Positions 1 to 12,489 of a DNA stretch of 64,000 nucleotides are shown in pieces. Within the stretch, counting starts at the first letter, position 1; each line of letters starts with the position of its first letter. The stretch lies in the NCBI RefSeq assembly GCF_051401765.1, contig NW_027480422.1, positions 27,050,001 to 27,114,000 on the forward strand, written 5' to 3'. Source of the DNA: Calliopsis andreniformis. Its lineage: Eukaryota; Arthropoda; Insecta; Hymenoptera; Andrenidae. The notes beneath the pieces are model-generated. The model ran no database searches. It saw nothing but the letters and a program-made list of their open reading frames with translations, and was not told the DNA's origin. Made by a program: the position numbers and the translations under genes.

Positions 1-166
1 GTAGAAGTGACCATAGCTTTCACACTGGTTGCAATTATTCCTGTTATACAAGGGAAAAACTGTTGTATTTATATTGTATTTTATGCTTCTGGCGTTGACA
101 TCTTAGGCCCTAACTATTCGATCTGGTGGAGCAACGCCCTGTAGTTAAGCCTAGGTTGCCCGGAAC
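1..166. repeat. Reference monomer defining the coordinate frame
   Basis: This is the first complete unit in the phase used here. Landmarks by monomer position are: 1-14 gtagaaatgaccat, which is very stable (this copy has gtagaagtgaccat); 27-35 GGTTGCAAT; 49-54 CGATGG (changed to caaggg here); a T/A-rich block at 62-86; 91-97 GGCGTTG; 108-113 CCCTAA; 117-122 TTCGAT; 125-138 GGTGGAGCAACGCC; 150-155 CCTAGG; 159-166 CCCGGAAC. Variation between monomers is concentrated at about 35-50, 66-78 and 95-116, and those positions define the variant types. The flanks 1-14 and 139-166 change least. Because 166 is 1 modulo 3, each successive monomer is read in a different frame. Confidence 0.93.
91..138. other. 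Inverted repeat GGCGTTG / CAACGCC inside the monomer
   Basis: Bases 91-97 (GGCGTTG) are the exact reverse complement of 132-138 (CAACGCC), with a 34-base loop. This first monomer shows it intact, and most monomers of the array keep both arms. Variants with gtcc at the right arm or GGCGTCG at the left arm have one mismatch or wobble. Dyad symmetry is described in centromeric satellites of several animals and has been linked to non-B DNA. A role here is inference. Confidence 0.6.
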
Positions 167-213
167 GTAGAAATGACCATAACTTTCACACTGTTTGCAA
201 TCATTCATTTTAT

Positions 214-3200
214 ACGATGGAAAAGCTGTTGTATTTATATTGTATTTTATGTTTCTGGAGTTGACTTCAAAGGCCGTAGCCATTCGATCTGGTGGATCAA
301 CGCCCTAGAGTGAAGCCTAGGTTGCCCGGAACGTAGAAATGACCATAACATTCATACTGGTTGCAATTATTCGTTTAATAGGATGGAAAAACTGTTGTAT
401 TTTTATTTTATTTTATGCTTCTGGCGTTGACTTCTAAGTCCCTAGCCATTCGATCTGGTGGACGAACGCCCTAGAGTGAAGCCTAGGTTGCCCGGAACGT
501 AGAAATGACCATCACCTTCACTCTGGTTGCAATTATTCCTGTTATACGATGGAAAAACTGTTCTATTTATATTATATTTTATGCTTCAGGCGTTGACTTC
601 TAAGGCCGTAGCTATTCGATGTGGTGGAGCAACACCCTAGAGTCAAGCCTAGGTTGCCCGGAACGTAGAAATGACCATTACTTTCACACTGTATGCAATT
701 ATTCATATTATACAGCGGAAAAACTGTTGTATTTATATTGTATTTTATGCTTCTGGCATTGACTTGTAAGGCCCTAACTAGTCGATGTGGTGGAGCAACG
801 CCCTAGAGTGAAGCCAAGGTTGTACGGAACGTAGAAATGACCATAACATTCATACTGGTTGCAATTATTCATATTATACTGTGGAAAAACTGTTGTATTT
901 ATATTGTATTTTATGCTTCTGGCATTGACTTCTAAGACCCTAACTATTCGATGTGGTGGAGCAACGCCCTAGAGTGAAGCCTAGGTTGCCCGGAACGTAG
1001 AAATGACCATAGCTTTCACACTGGTTGCAATTATTCATTTTATACAAGGCAAAAACTGTTGCATTTTTATTGTATTTTATGCTTCTGCCGTTGTATTCAA
1101 AGTCACCAACTATTCGATCTGGTGGAGCAACGCCCTGGAGTTAAGCCTAGGCTGCACGGAACGTAGAAATGACCATTGCCTTAACACTGCTTGCAATTAT
1201 ACATTTTATACGATGGAAAAACTGTTGTACTTATTTTGTATTTTATTCTTCTGGCGTTGAATTCTAAGTCCCTAGCTATTCGATCTGGTGGTGCAACGCC
1301 CTGGAGTTAAGCCTAGGTTGCCCGGAACGTAGAAATGACCATAACTTTCACACTGTTTGCAATCATTCATTTTATACGATGGAAAAGCTGTTGTATTTAT
1401 ATTGTATTTTATGCTTCTGGCGTTGACTTCTATGGCCCTAACCATTCGACGTGGTGGAGAAACGCCCTAGAGCGAAACCTAGGTTGCCTGGAACGTAGAA
1501 ATGACCATTACTTTCACACTGGTTGCAATTATTCGTTTTATACGATGGAAAAACTGCTGTATTTCTATTTTATTTTATGCTTCTGGCGTTTACTTCTTTG
1601 GCCCTAACTATTGGATCTGGTGGAGCAACGCCCCAGAGTGAAGCCTAGGTTGCACGGAACGTAGAAATGACCATTACTTTAACACTGTTTGCAATTATTC
1701 ATTTTATACAATGGAAAGACTGTTTTATTTATATTGTATTTTATGCTTCTGGCGTTGACTTCTAAGGTCCTAGCAATTCGATCTCTTGGAGCAACGTCCA
1801 AGAGTGAGGCCGATGTTGCCCGGAACGTAGAAAGGACCATTACTTTCGCATTGGTTGCAATTATACCTTTTATACGCTGGAAAAGCTGTTGTATTTTTAT
1901 TGTATTTTATGCGTCCGGCGTTGTTTTCTAAGGCTCTCACTATTCGACATGGTGGAGCAACGTCCTAGAGTGAAGCCTAGGTTGGCCCGTACGTAGAAAT
2001 GACCATTACTTTCACACTGTTTGCAATTACTCATTTTATACAATGGAAAAACTGTTGTATTTATATTGTATTTTATGCTTCTGGCGTTGACTTCTAAGGC
2101 CCTAACCATTCTACGTGGTGGAGCAACGCCCTAGAGCGAAACCTAGGTTGCCCGGAACGTAGAAATGACCATTACTTTCACACTGGTTGCAATTATTCGT
2201 TTTATACGATGGAAAAATTGTTGTATTTCTATTTTATTTTATGCTTCTGGCGTTGACTTCTTTGGACCTAGCTGTTCGATCTGGTGGAGCAACGCCCTAG
2301 AGTGATGCCTAGGTAGCACAGAGCGTTGAAATGACCATCACATTCACACTGGTTGCAATTATTCCTGTTATACGATCGAAAAACTGATTTAATTTTATTG
2401 TATTTTATGCGTCTGGCGTTGTTTTCTAAGGCCCTAACTATTCGACCTGGTGGAGCAACGCCCTATAGTGAAGCCTAGGTTGCCCGGAACGTAGAAATGA
2501 CCATTACTTTCACACTGTTTGCAATTATTCATTTTATACAATGGAAAGACTGTTGTATTTATATTGTATTCTATGCTTCTGTAATTGACTTCTAAGGTCC
2601 TAGCTATTCGATCTCATGGAGCAACGTCCTAGAGTGAAGCCTATGTTGCCCGGAACGTAGAAATGACCATTTCTTTCACACTGGTTGCAATTATTCCTAT
2701 TTTACGATGGAAAAACCTTTGTATTTATTTTGTATTCGATGCTCCTGGAGTTGGCTTCTTAAGCCCTCACTATTGGATCAGGTGGACCAACGCCCTAGAG
2801 TGATGATTAGGTTGCCCCGAACGTAGAAATGACCATCACTTTTACACTGGTTGCAATTATTCCTGTTATACGATGGAAAAACTGTTGTAATTTTATTTTG
2901 TTTTATGCTTCTGGCGTTGACTTCTTAGGCCCTAACTTTTCGATCTGGTGTGGCAACGTCCAAGAGTGAAGCCTATGTTGCCCGGAACGTAGAAGTGACC
3001 ATTACTTTCGCATTGGTTGCAATTATACCTTTTATACGCTGGAAAAGCTGTTGTATTTTTATTGTATTTTATGCGTCCGGCGTTGTTTTCTAAGGCTCTC
3101 ACTATTCGACATGGTGGAGCAACGTCCTGGAGTGAAGCCTAGGTTGGCCCGTACGTAGAAATGACCATTACTTTCACACTCTTTGCAATTATTCATTTTA

Positions 3201-4643
3201 TACATCGGAAAGACTGTTGTATTTATATTGTGTTCTATGCTTATGGCGTTGACTTCTAAGGTCCTAGCTATTCGATCTCTTGGAGCAACGTCCAAGAGTG
3301 AAGCCTATGTTGCCCGGAACGCAGAAATGACCATTCCTTTCACACTGGTTGCAATTATTCCTGTTTTACGATGGAAAAACTGTTGTATTTATTTTGTATT
3401 TGATGCTCCTGGCGTCGGCTTCTTAGGCCCTAACTATTGGATCTGGTGGACCAACGCCCTAGAGTGATGAATAGGTTGCCCCGGACGTAGAAATGACCAT
3501 CACTTTCACACTGGTTGCAATTATTCCTGTTAGACGATGGACAAACTGTTGGATTTTTGTTGTATTTTATGCTTCTGGCGTTGACTTCTTAGGCCGTAAC
3601 TATTGGATCTGGTGGAGCAACGCCCCAGAGTGAAGCCTAGGTTGCACGGAACGTAAAAATGACCATCACTTTCTCACTGGTTGCAGTTACTCCTGTTATA
3701 CGAAGGAAAAACTGTTGCAATTTTATTTTATTTTATGCTTCTAGCGTTGACTTCTTAGGCCCTAACTTTTCGATCTGGTGGGGCAACGTCCAAGAGTGAA
3801 GCCTACGTTGCCCGGAACGTAGAAATGACCATTACTTTCACACTGTTTGCAACTATTCTTTTTATACAATGGAAAAACTGTTGTACTTATATTGTATTTT
3901 CTGCTTCTGGCGTTGACTTCTAAGGCCCTAACCATTCGACGTGCTGAAGCAACGCCCTAGAGCGAAACCTAGGTAGCCCGGAACGTAGAAATGACCATTA
4001 CATTCACACTGGTTGCAATTATTCCTTTTATACCATGGACAAACTGTTGGATTTTTATTGTATTTTATGCTTCTGGCGTTGAATTCTAAGTCCCTAGCTA
4101 TTCGATCTGGTGGAGCAACGCCCTAGCGTGATGCCTAGGTAGCCCAGAGCGTTGAAAGGACCATCACTTTCACACTGGTTGCAATTATTCCTGTTATGCG
4201 ATGGAAAAACTGTTGTAATTTTATTGTAGTTTAAGCGTCTGGCGTTGTTTTCAAAGGCCCTAACTATTCGACCTGGTGGAGCAACGCCCTAGAGTGAAGC
4301 CTGGGATGCCTGGAACGTAGAAATGACCATTACTTTCACACTGTTTTCAATTATTCATTTTATACATTGGAAAGACTGTTGTATTTATATTGTGTTCTAT
4401 GCTTATGGCGTTGACTTCTAAGGTCCTAGCTATTCGATCTCCTGGAGCAACGTCCAGGAGTGCAGCCTATGTTGCCCGGAACGTAGAAATGACCATTCCT
4501 TTCACACTGGTTGCAATTATTCCTGTCATACGATGGAAAAACTGTTGTATTTATTTTGTATTTGATGCTCCTGGCGTCGGCTTCTTAGGCCCTAACTATT
4601 GGATCTGGTGGACCAACGCCCTAGAGTGATGAATAGGTTGCCC
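214..4643. repeat. 27-monomer higher-order unit, copy A
   Basis: This matches 4696-9125 at a constant offset of 4,482 bp (27 x 166). Rare variants are shared at the same offset: gtttctggag with ttcaaaggcc near 235-265, gaggccgatg near 1807, gatcgaaaaactg near 2375, ttttgttgtat near 3556 and ttgtagtttaag near 4226. I found no difference in the stretches compared. On the left, base 213 (t) differs from 4695 (g). On the right, base 4644 (c) differs from 9126 (g). Identity over 4.43 kb implies a very recent duplication, strong gene conversion, or an assembly duplication. Confidence 0.9.
961..989. other. Representative bulged hairpin of the satellite monomer
   Basis: This is monomer position 131-159. 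GCAA (131-134) pairs with TTGC (156-159), CGC (135-137) is bulged out, and CCTAG (138-142) pairs with CTAGG (151-155), leaving an 8-base loop. The result is nine Watson-Crick pairs in 29 bases. The copy at 629-657 is also intact. The variant type with tccaagagtg and cctatg, frequent from about 1,800 onward, loses the inner pairs, so the element is not kept in every monomer. It shares the arm CAACGCC with the dyad at 91-138, so the two folds exclude each other. Confidence 0.6.
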
Positions 4644-4695
4644 CGGACGTAGAAATGACCATCACTTTCACACTGGTTGCAATTATTCCTGTTAG
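4644..4695. repeat. 52-bp junction between the two 27-monomer copies
   Basis: This piece is not part of the shared 4,430 bp. It reads like the monomer start at about 3,480-3,533, including ccggacgtag and cctgttagacgatgg, and it keeps the 166-bp phase. It therefore marks a crossover inside a monomer. The sequence after copy B (from 9126, ccgcaacgtag) is a different variant, so copy B ends against another block. Confidence 0.75.
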
Positions 4696-7600
4696 ACGAT
4701 GGAAAAGCTGTTGTATTTATATTGTATTTTATGTTTCTGGAGTTGACTTCAAAGGCCGTAGCCATTCGATCTGGTGGATCAACGCCCTAGAGTGAAGCCT
4801 AGGTTGCCCGGAACGTAGAAATGACCATAACATTCATACTGGTTGCAATTATTCGTTTAATAGGATGGAAAAACTGTTGTATTTTTATTTTATTTTATGC
4901 TTCTGGCGTTGACTTCTAAGTCCCTAGCCATTCGATCTGGTGGACGAACGCCCTAGAGTGAAGCCTAGGTTGCCCGGAACGTAGAAATGACCATCACCTT
5001 CACTCTGGTTGCAATTATTCCTGTTATACGATGGAAAAACTGTTCTATTTATATTATATTTTATGCTTCAGGCGTTGACTTCTAAGGCCGTAGCTATTCG
5101 ATGTGGTGGAGCAACACCCTAGAGTCAAGCCTAGGTTGCCCGGAACGTAGAAATGACCATTACTTTCACACTGTATGCAATTATTCATATTATACAGCGG
5201 AAAAACTGTTGTATTTATATTGTATTTTATGCTTCTGGCATTGACTTGTAAGGCCCTAACTAGTCGATGTGGTGGAGCAACGCCCTAGAGTGAAGCCAAG
5301 GTTGTACGGAACGTAGAAATGACCATAACATTCATACTGGTTGCAATTATTCATATTATACTGTGGAAAAACTGTTGTATTTATATTGTATTTTATGCTT
5401 CTGGCATTGACTTCTAAGACCCTAACTATTCGATGTGGTGGAGCAACGCCCTAGAGTGAAGCCTAGGTTGCCCGGAACGTAGAAATGACCATAGCTTTCA
5501 CACTGGTTGCAATTATTCATTTTATACAAGGCAAAAACTGTTGCATTTTTATTGTATTTTATGCTTCTGCCGTTGTATTCAAAGTCACCAACTATTCGAT
5601 CTGGTGGAGCAACGCCCTGGAGTTAAGCCTAGGCTGCACGGAACGTAGAAATGACCATTGCCTTAACACTGCTTGCAATTATACATTTTATACGATGGAA
5701 AAACTGTTGTACTTATTTTGTATTTTATTCTTCTGGCGTTGAATTCTAAGTCCCTAGCTATTCGATCTGGTGGTGCAACGCCCTGGAGTTAAGCCTAGGT
5801 TGCCCGGAACGTAGAAATGACCATAACTTTCACACTGTTTGCAATCATTCATTTTATACGATGGAAAAGCTGTTGTATTTATATTGTATTTTATGCTTCT
5901 GGCGTTGACTTCTATGGCCCTAACCATTCGACGTGGTGGAGAAACGCCCTAGAGCGAAACCTAGGTTGCCTGGAACGTAGAAATGACCATTACTTTCACA
6001 CTGGTTGCAATTATTCGTTTTATACGATGGAAAAACTGCTGTATTTCTATTTTATTTTATGCTTCTGGCGTTTACTTCTTTGGCCCTAACTATTGGATCT
6101 GGTGGAGCAACGCCCCAGAGTGAAGCCTAGGTTGCACGGAACGTAGAAATGACCATTACTTTAACACTGTTTGCAATTATTCATTTTATACAATGGAAAG
6201 ACTGTTTTATTTATATTGTATTTTATGCTTCTGGCGTTGACTTCTAAGGTCCTAGCAATTCGATCTCTTGGAGCAACGTCCAAGAGTGAGGCCGATGTTG
6301 CCCGGAACGTAGAAAGGACCATTACTTTCGCATTGGTTGCAATTATACCTTTTATACGCTGGAAAAGCTGTTGTATTTTTATTGTATTTTATGCGTCCGG
6401 CGTTGTTTTCTAAGGCTCTCACTATTCGACATGGTGGAGCAACGTCCTAGAGTGAAGCCTAGGTTGGCCCGTACGTAGAAATGACCATTACTTTCACACT
6501 GTTTGCAATTACTCATTTTATACAATGGAAAAACTGTTGTATTTATATTGTATTTTATGCTTCTGGCGTTGACTTCTAAGGCCCTAACCATTCTACGTGG
6601 TGGAGCAACGCCCTAGAGCGAAACCTAGGTTGCCCGGAACGTAGAAATGACCATTACTTTCACACTGGTTGCAATTATTCGTTTTATACGATGGAAAAAT
6701 TGTTGTATTTCTATTTTATTTTATGCTTCTGGCGTTGACTTCTTTGGACCTAGCTGTTCGATCTGGTGGAGCAACGCCCTAGAGTGATGCCTAGGTAGCA
6801 CAGAGCGTTGAAATGACCATCACATTCACACTGGTTGCAATTATTCCTGTTATACGATCGAAAAACTGATTTAATTTTATTGTATTTTATGCGTCTGGCG
6901 TTGTTTTCTAAGGCCCTAACTATTCGACCTGGTGGAGCAACGCCCTATAGTGAAGCCTAGGTTGCCCGGAACGTAGAAATGACCATTACTTTCACACTGT
7001 TTGCAATTATTCATTTTATACAATGGAAAGACTGTTGTATTTATATTGTATTCTATGCTTCTGTAATTGACTTCTAAGGTCCTAGCTATTCGATCTCATG
7101 GAGCAACGTCCTAGAGTGAAGCCTATGTTGCCCGGAACGTAGAAATGACCATTTCTTTCACACTGGTTGCAATTATTCCTATTTTACGATGGAAAAACCT
7201 TTGTATTTATTTTGTATTCGATGCTCCTGGAGTTGGCTTCTTAAGCCCTCACTATTGGATCAGGTGGACCAACGCCCTAGAGTGATGATTAGGTTGCCCC
7301 GAACGTAGAAATGACCATCACTTTTACACTGGTTGCAATTATTCCTGTTATACGATGGAAAAACTGTTGTAATTTTATTTTGTTTTATGCTTCTGGCGTT
7401 GACTTCTTAGGCCCTAACTTTTCGATCTGGTGTGGCAACGTCCAAGAGTGAAGCCTATGTTGCCCGGAACGTAGAAGTGACCATTACTTTCGCATTGGTT
7501 GCAATTATACCTTTTATACGCTGGAAAAGCTGTTGTATTTTTATTGTATTTTATGCGTCCGGCGTTGTTTTCTAAGGCTCTCACTATTCGACATGGTGGA

Positions 7601-9125
7601 GCAACGTCCTGGAGTGAAGCCTAGGTTGGCCCGTACGTAGAAATGACCATTACTTTCACACTCTTTGCAATTATTCATTTTATACATCGGAAAGACTGTT
7701 GTATTTATATTGTGTTCTATGCTTATGGCGTTGACTTCTAAGGTCCTAGCTATTCGATCTCTTGGAGCAACGTCCAAGAGTGAAGCCTATGTTGCCCGGA
7801 ACGCAGAAATGACCATTCCTTTCACACTGGTTGCAATTATTCCTGTTTTACGATGGAAAAACTGTTGTATTTATTTTGTATTTGATGCTCCTGGCGTCGG
7901 CTTCTTAGGCCCTAACTATTGGATCTGGTGGACCAACGCCCTAGAGTGATGAATAGGTTGCCCCGGACGTAGAAATGACCATCACTTTCACACTGGTTGC
8001 AATTATTCCTGTTAGACGATGGACAAACTGTTGGATTTTTGTTGTATTTTATGCTTCTGGCGTTGACTTCTTAGGCCGTAACTATTGGATCTGGTGGAGC
8101 AACGCCCCAGAGTGAAGCCTAGGTTGCACGGAACGTAAAAATGACCATCACTTTCTCACTGGTTGCAGTTACTCCTGTTATACGAAGGAAAAACTGTTGC
8201 AATTTTATTTTATTTTATGCTTCTAGCGTTGACTTCTTAGGCCCTAACTTTTCGATCTGGTGGGGCAACGTCCAAGAGTGAAGCCTACGTTGCCCGGAAC
8301 GTAGAAATGACCATTACTTTCACACTGTTTGCAACTATTCTTTTTATACAATGGAAAAACTGTTGTACTTATATTGTATTTTCTGCTTCTGGCGTTGACT
8401 TCTAAGGCCCTAACCATTCGACGTGCTGAAGCAACGCCCTAGAGCGAAACCTAGGTAGCCCGGAACGTAGAAATGACCATTACATTCACACTGGTTGCAA
8501 TTATTCCTTTTATACCATGGACAAACTGTTGGATTTTTATTGTATTTTATGCTTCTGGCGTTGAATTCTAAGTCCCTAGCTATTCGATCTGGTGGAGCAA
8601 CGCCCTAGCGTGATGCCTAGGTAGCCCAGAGCGTTGAAAGGACCATCACTTTCACACTGGTTGCAATTATTCCTGTTATGCGATGGAAAAACTGTTGTAA
8701 TTTTATTGTAGTTTAAGCGTCTGGCGTTGTTTTCAAAGGCCCTAACTATTCGACCTGGTGGAGCAACGCCCTAGAGTGAAGCCTGGGATGCCTGGAACGT
8801 AGAAATGACCATTACTTTCACACTGTTTTCAATTATTCATTTTATACATTGGAAAGACTGTTGTATTTATATTGTGTTCTATGCTTATGGCGTTGACTTC
8901 TAAGGTCCTAGCTATTCGATCTCCTGGAGCAACGTCCAGGAGTGCAGCCTATGTTGCCCGGAACGTAGAAATGACCATTCCTTTCACACTGGTTGCAATT
9001 ATTCCTGTCATACGATGGAAAAACTGTTGTATTTATTTTGTATTTGATGCTCCTGGCGTCGGCTTCTTAGGCCCTAACTATTGGATCTGGTGGACCAACG
9101 CCCTAGAGTGATGAATAGGTTGCCC
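4696..9125. repeat. 27-monomer higher-order unit, copy B
   Basis: This is the partner of 214-4643 at offset 4,482. Its last 1.1 kb (from about 8,030) also starts the 3,487-bp periodic run, so the blocks overlap in descent: the same variant order continues into the next unit type. The order of variants here, such as the tagcacagagcg monomer at 6796 followed by the ctgtaattgac monomer, recurs at 27-28 kb, 31 kb, 36 kb and 45 kb. Confidence 0.9.
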
Positions 9126-12100
9126 GCAACGTAGAAATGTCCATCACTTTCACACTGGTTGCAATTCTTCCTGTTATACGATGGAAAAACTGTTGCAATT
9201 TCATTTTATTTTATGCTTCTGGCGTTGACTTCTTAGGCCCTAACTTTTCGATCTGGTGGGGCAACGTCCAAGAGTGAAGCCTATGTTGCCCGGAACGTAG
9301 AAGTGACCATTACTTTCACATTGGTTGCAATTATACCTTTTATACGATGGAAAAGCTGTTGTATTTTTATTGTATTTTATGCGTCTGGCGTTGTTTTCTA
9401 CGGCCCCAACTATTCGACCTGGTGGAGCAACGCCCTAGAGTGAAGCCTAGGTTGCCCGGAACGTAGAAATGACCATCACTTTCACAATGGTTGCAGTTAC
9501 TACTGTTATACGGTGATAAAACTGTTGCATTTTTATTGTATTTTATGCGTCTTGCGTTCTTTTCTAAGGCCCTTACTATTCGACCTGGTAGAGCCACGCC
9601 CGAGACTGAAGCCTAGGTTGCCCGGAACGTAGAAATGACCATTACCTTCACACTGTTTGCAATTATTCCTGTTATACCATGGACAAACTGTTGGATTTTT
9701 ATTGTATTTTATGCTTCTGGCGTTGAATTCTAAGTCCCTAGCTATTCGATCTGCTGGAGCAACGCCCTAGAGTGATGCCTAGGTAGCCCAGAGCGTTGAA
9801 AGGACCATCACTTTCACACTGGTTGCAATTATTCCTCTTATACGGTGGAAAAACTGTTGTAATTTTATTGTATTTTAAGCGTCTGGTGTTGTTTTCAAAG
9901 GCCCTAACTATTCGACCTGGTGGAGCAGCGCCCTAGAGTGAAGCCTCGGTTGCCCGGAACGTAGAAATGACCATTACTTTCACACTGGTTGCAATTATTT
10001 GTTTTATACGATGGAAAAACTGTTGTATTTATATTGTATTTGATGCTCCTGGCGTTGGCTTCTTAGGCCCTAACGATTGGATCTGGTAGACCAACGCCCT
10101 AGAGTGATGAATAGGTTGCCCCGGACGTAGAAATGACCATCACTTTCACACTGGTTGCAATTATTCCTGTTAGACGATGGAAAAACTGTTGTAATTTTAT
10201 TTTATTTTATGCTTCTGGCGTTGACTTCTTAGGCCGTAACTTTTCGATCTGGTGGGGCAACGTCCAAGAGTGAAGCCTATGTTGCCCCGAACGTAGAAGT
10301 GACCATTACCTTCACACTGGTTGCAATTATTCCTGTTTTACGATGGAAAAACTGTTGTATTTATTTTGTATTTGATGCTCCTGGCGTCGGCTTCTTAGGC
10401 CCTAGCTATTGGATCTGGTGGAGCAACGCCCCAGAGTGAAGCCTAGGTTGCACGGAACGTAGAAATGAACACCACTTTCACACTGGTTGCAGTTACTCCT
10501 GTTATAAGGTGATAAAACTGTTGCATTTTTATTGTATTTTATGCGTCTGGCGTTGTTTTCGAAGGCCACTAACTATTCGACCTGGTGGAGCAAAGCCCTA
10601 GAGTGAAGCCTAGGTTGCGCGGAACGTACAAATGACCATTACTTTCACACTGTTTGCAATTATTCATTTTATACAATGGAAAAACTGTTGTATTTATATT
10701 GTATTTTATGCTTCTGGCGTTGACTTCTATGGCCCTAACCATTCGACGTGGTGGAGAAACGCCCTAGAGCGAAACCTAGGTTGCCTGGAACGTAGAAATG
10801 ACCATTACTTTCACACTGGTTGCAATTATTCGTTTTATACGATGGAAAAACTGCTGTATTTCTATTTTATTTTATGCTTCTGGCGTTTACTTCTTTGGCC
10901 CTAACTATTGGATCTGGTGGAGCAACGCCCCAGAGTGAAGCCTAGGTTGCACGGAACGTAGAAATGACCATTACTTTCACACTGTTTGCGATTATTCGTT
11001 TTATACAATGGAAAGACAGTTGTATTTATATTGTATTCTATGCTTCTGTAGTTGACTTCTAAGGTCCTAGCTATTCGATCTCTTGGAGCAACGTCCAAGA
11101 GTGAAGCCTATGTTGCCCGGAACGTAGAAATGACCATTTCTTTCACACTGGTTGCAATTATTCCTGTTTTACGATGGAAAAACTGTTGTATTTATTTTGT
11201 ATTTGATGCTCCTGGCGTTGGCTTCTTAGGCCCTAACTAATGGATCCGGTAGACCACCGCCCTAGAGTGATGAATAGGTTGCCCCGAACGTAGAAATGAC
11301 CATCACCTTCACACTGGTTGCAATTATTCCTGTTATACGATGGAAAAACTGTTGTAACTTTATTGTATTTTAAGCGTCTGGCGTTGTTTTCAAAGGCCGT
11401 AACTATTCGACCTGGTGGAGCACCGCCCTAGAGTGAAGCCTAGGTTGCCCGGAACGTAGAAATGACCATTACTTTCACACTGTTTGCAATTATTCATTTT
11501 ATACGATGGACAAACTGTTCGATTTTTATTGTATTTTATGCTTCTGGCGTTGACTTCTTAGGCCCTAACTATTGCATCTGGTGGAGCAACGCCCCAGAGT
11601 GAAGCCTAGGTTGCACGGAACGTAAAAATGACCATCACTTTCTCACTGGTTGCAGTTACTCCTGTTATACGAAGGAAAAACTGTTGCAATTTTATTTTAT
11701 TTTATGTTTCTAGCGTTGACTTCTTAGGCCCTAACTTTTCGATCTGGTGGGGCAACGTCCAAGAGTGAAGCCTACGTTGCCCGGAACGTAGAAATGACCA
11801 TTACTTTCACACTGTTTGCAACTATTCTTTTTATACAATGGAAAAACTGTTGTATTTATATTGTATTTTCTGCTTCTGGCGTTGACTTCTAAGGCCCTAA
11901 CCATTCGACGTGCTGAAGCAACGCCCTAGAGCGAAACCTAGGTAGCCCGGAACGTAGAAGTGACCATTACATTCACACTGGTTGCAATTATTCCTTTTAT
12001 ACCATGGACAAACTGTTGGATTTTTATTGTATTTTATGCTTCTGGCGTTCAATTCTAAGTCCCTAGCTATTCGATCTGGTGGAGCAACGCCCTAGCGTGA

Positions 12101-12489
12101 TGCCTAGGTAGCCCAGAGCGTTGAAAGGACCATCACTTTCACACTGGTTGCAATTATTCCTGTTATACGATGGAAAAACTGTTGTAATTTTATGGTATTT
12201 TAAGCGTCTGGCGTTGTTTTCAAAGGCCCTAACTATTCGACCTGGTGGAGCAACGCCCTAGAGTGAAGACTAGGTTGCCCGGAACGTAGAAATGACCATT
12301 ACTTTCACACTGTTTGCAATTATTCATTTTATACATCGGAAAGACTGTTGTATTTATATTGTGTTCTATGCTTATGGCGTTGACTTCTAAGGTCCTAGCT
12401 ATTCGATCTCTTGGAGCAACGTCCAAGAGTGCAGCCTATGTTGCCCGGAACGTAGAAATGACAATTCCTTTCACACTGGTTGCAATTAT
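9003..12489. repeat. 21-monomer higher-order unit (3,487 bp), copy 1
   Basis: This matches the following unit at offset 3,487, which is 21 x 166 plus one base. The extra base comes from a monomer with ggccactaac near 10,566. Diagnostic monomers are one with gtgataaaactg and gagccacgcc (9591), one with ggttgcaattatttg near 9,990, and one with a BamHI site ggatccggtag (11242). The same phase of similarity, with a few substitutions, reaches left to about 8,030, so the periodic run is about 2.3 units long. Confidence 0.88.

Larger units (their letters stand above)
1..213. repeat. Tail of a preceding higher-order unit
   Basis: The monomer with gacatcttagg at its centre matches the type seen at about 22,080-22,240 and 23,574-23,730. 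It is followed by the start of a tttgcaatcattc monomer as at 22,905. This is array sequence belonging to a block that begins before the window. At base 214 it joins the 27-monomer unit. Confidence 0.6.

Noticed and set aside
41..55. TATA-box-like ttatacgatgg as a promoter in each monomer
   Set aside because: The match is short, many variants break it, and no transcription unit follows. Satellite transcription may exist but cannot be shown from this sequence.
107..114. Telomere-like CCCTAA
   Set aside because: It occurs once per 166-bp monomer as part of ggccctaac and is never in tandem, so it is not telomeric.
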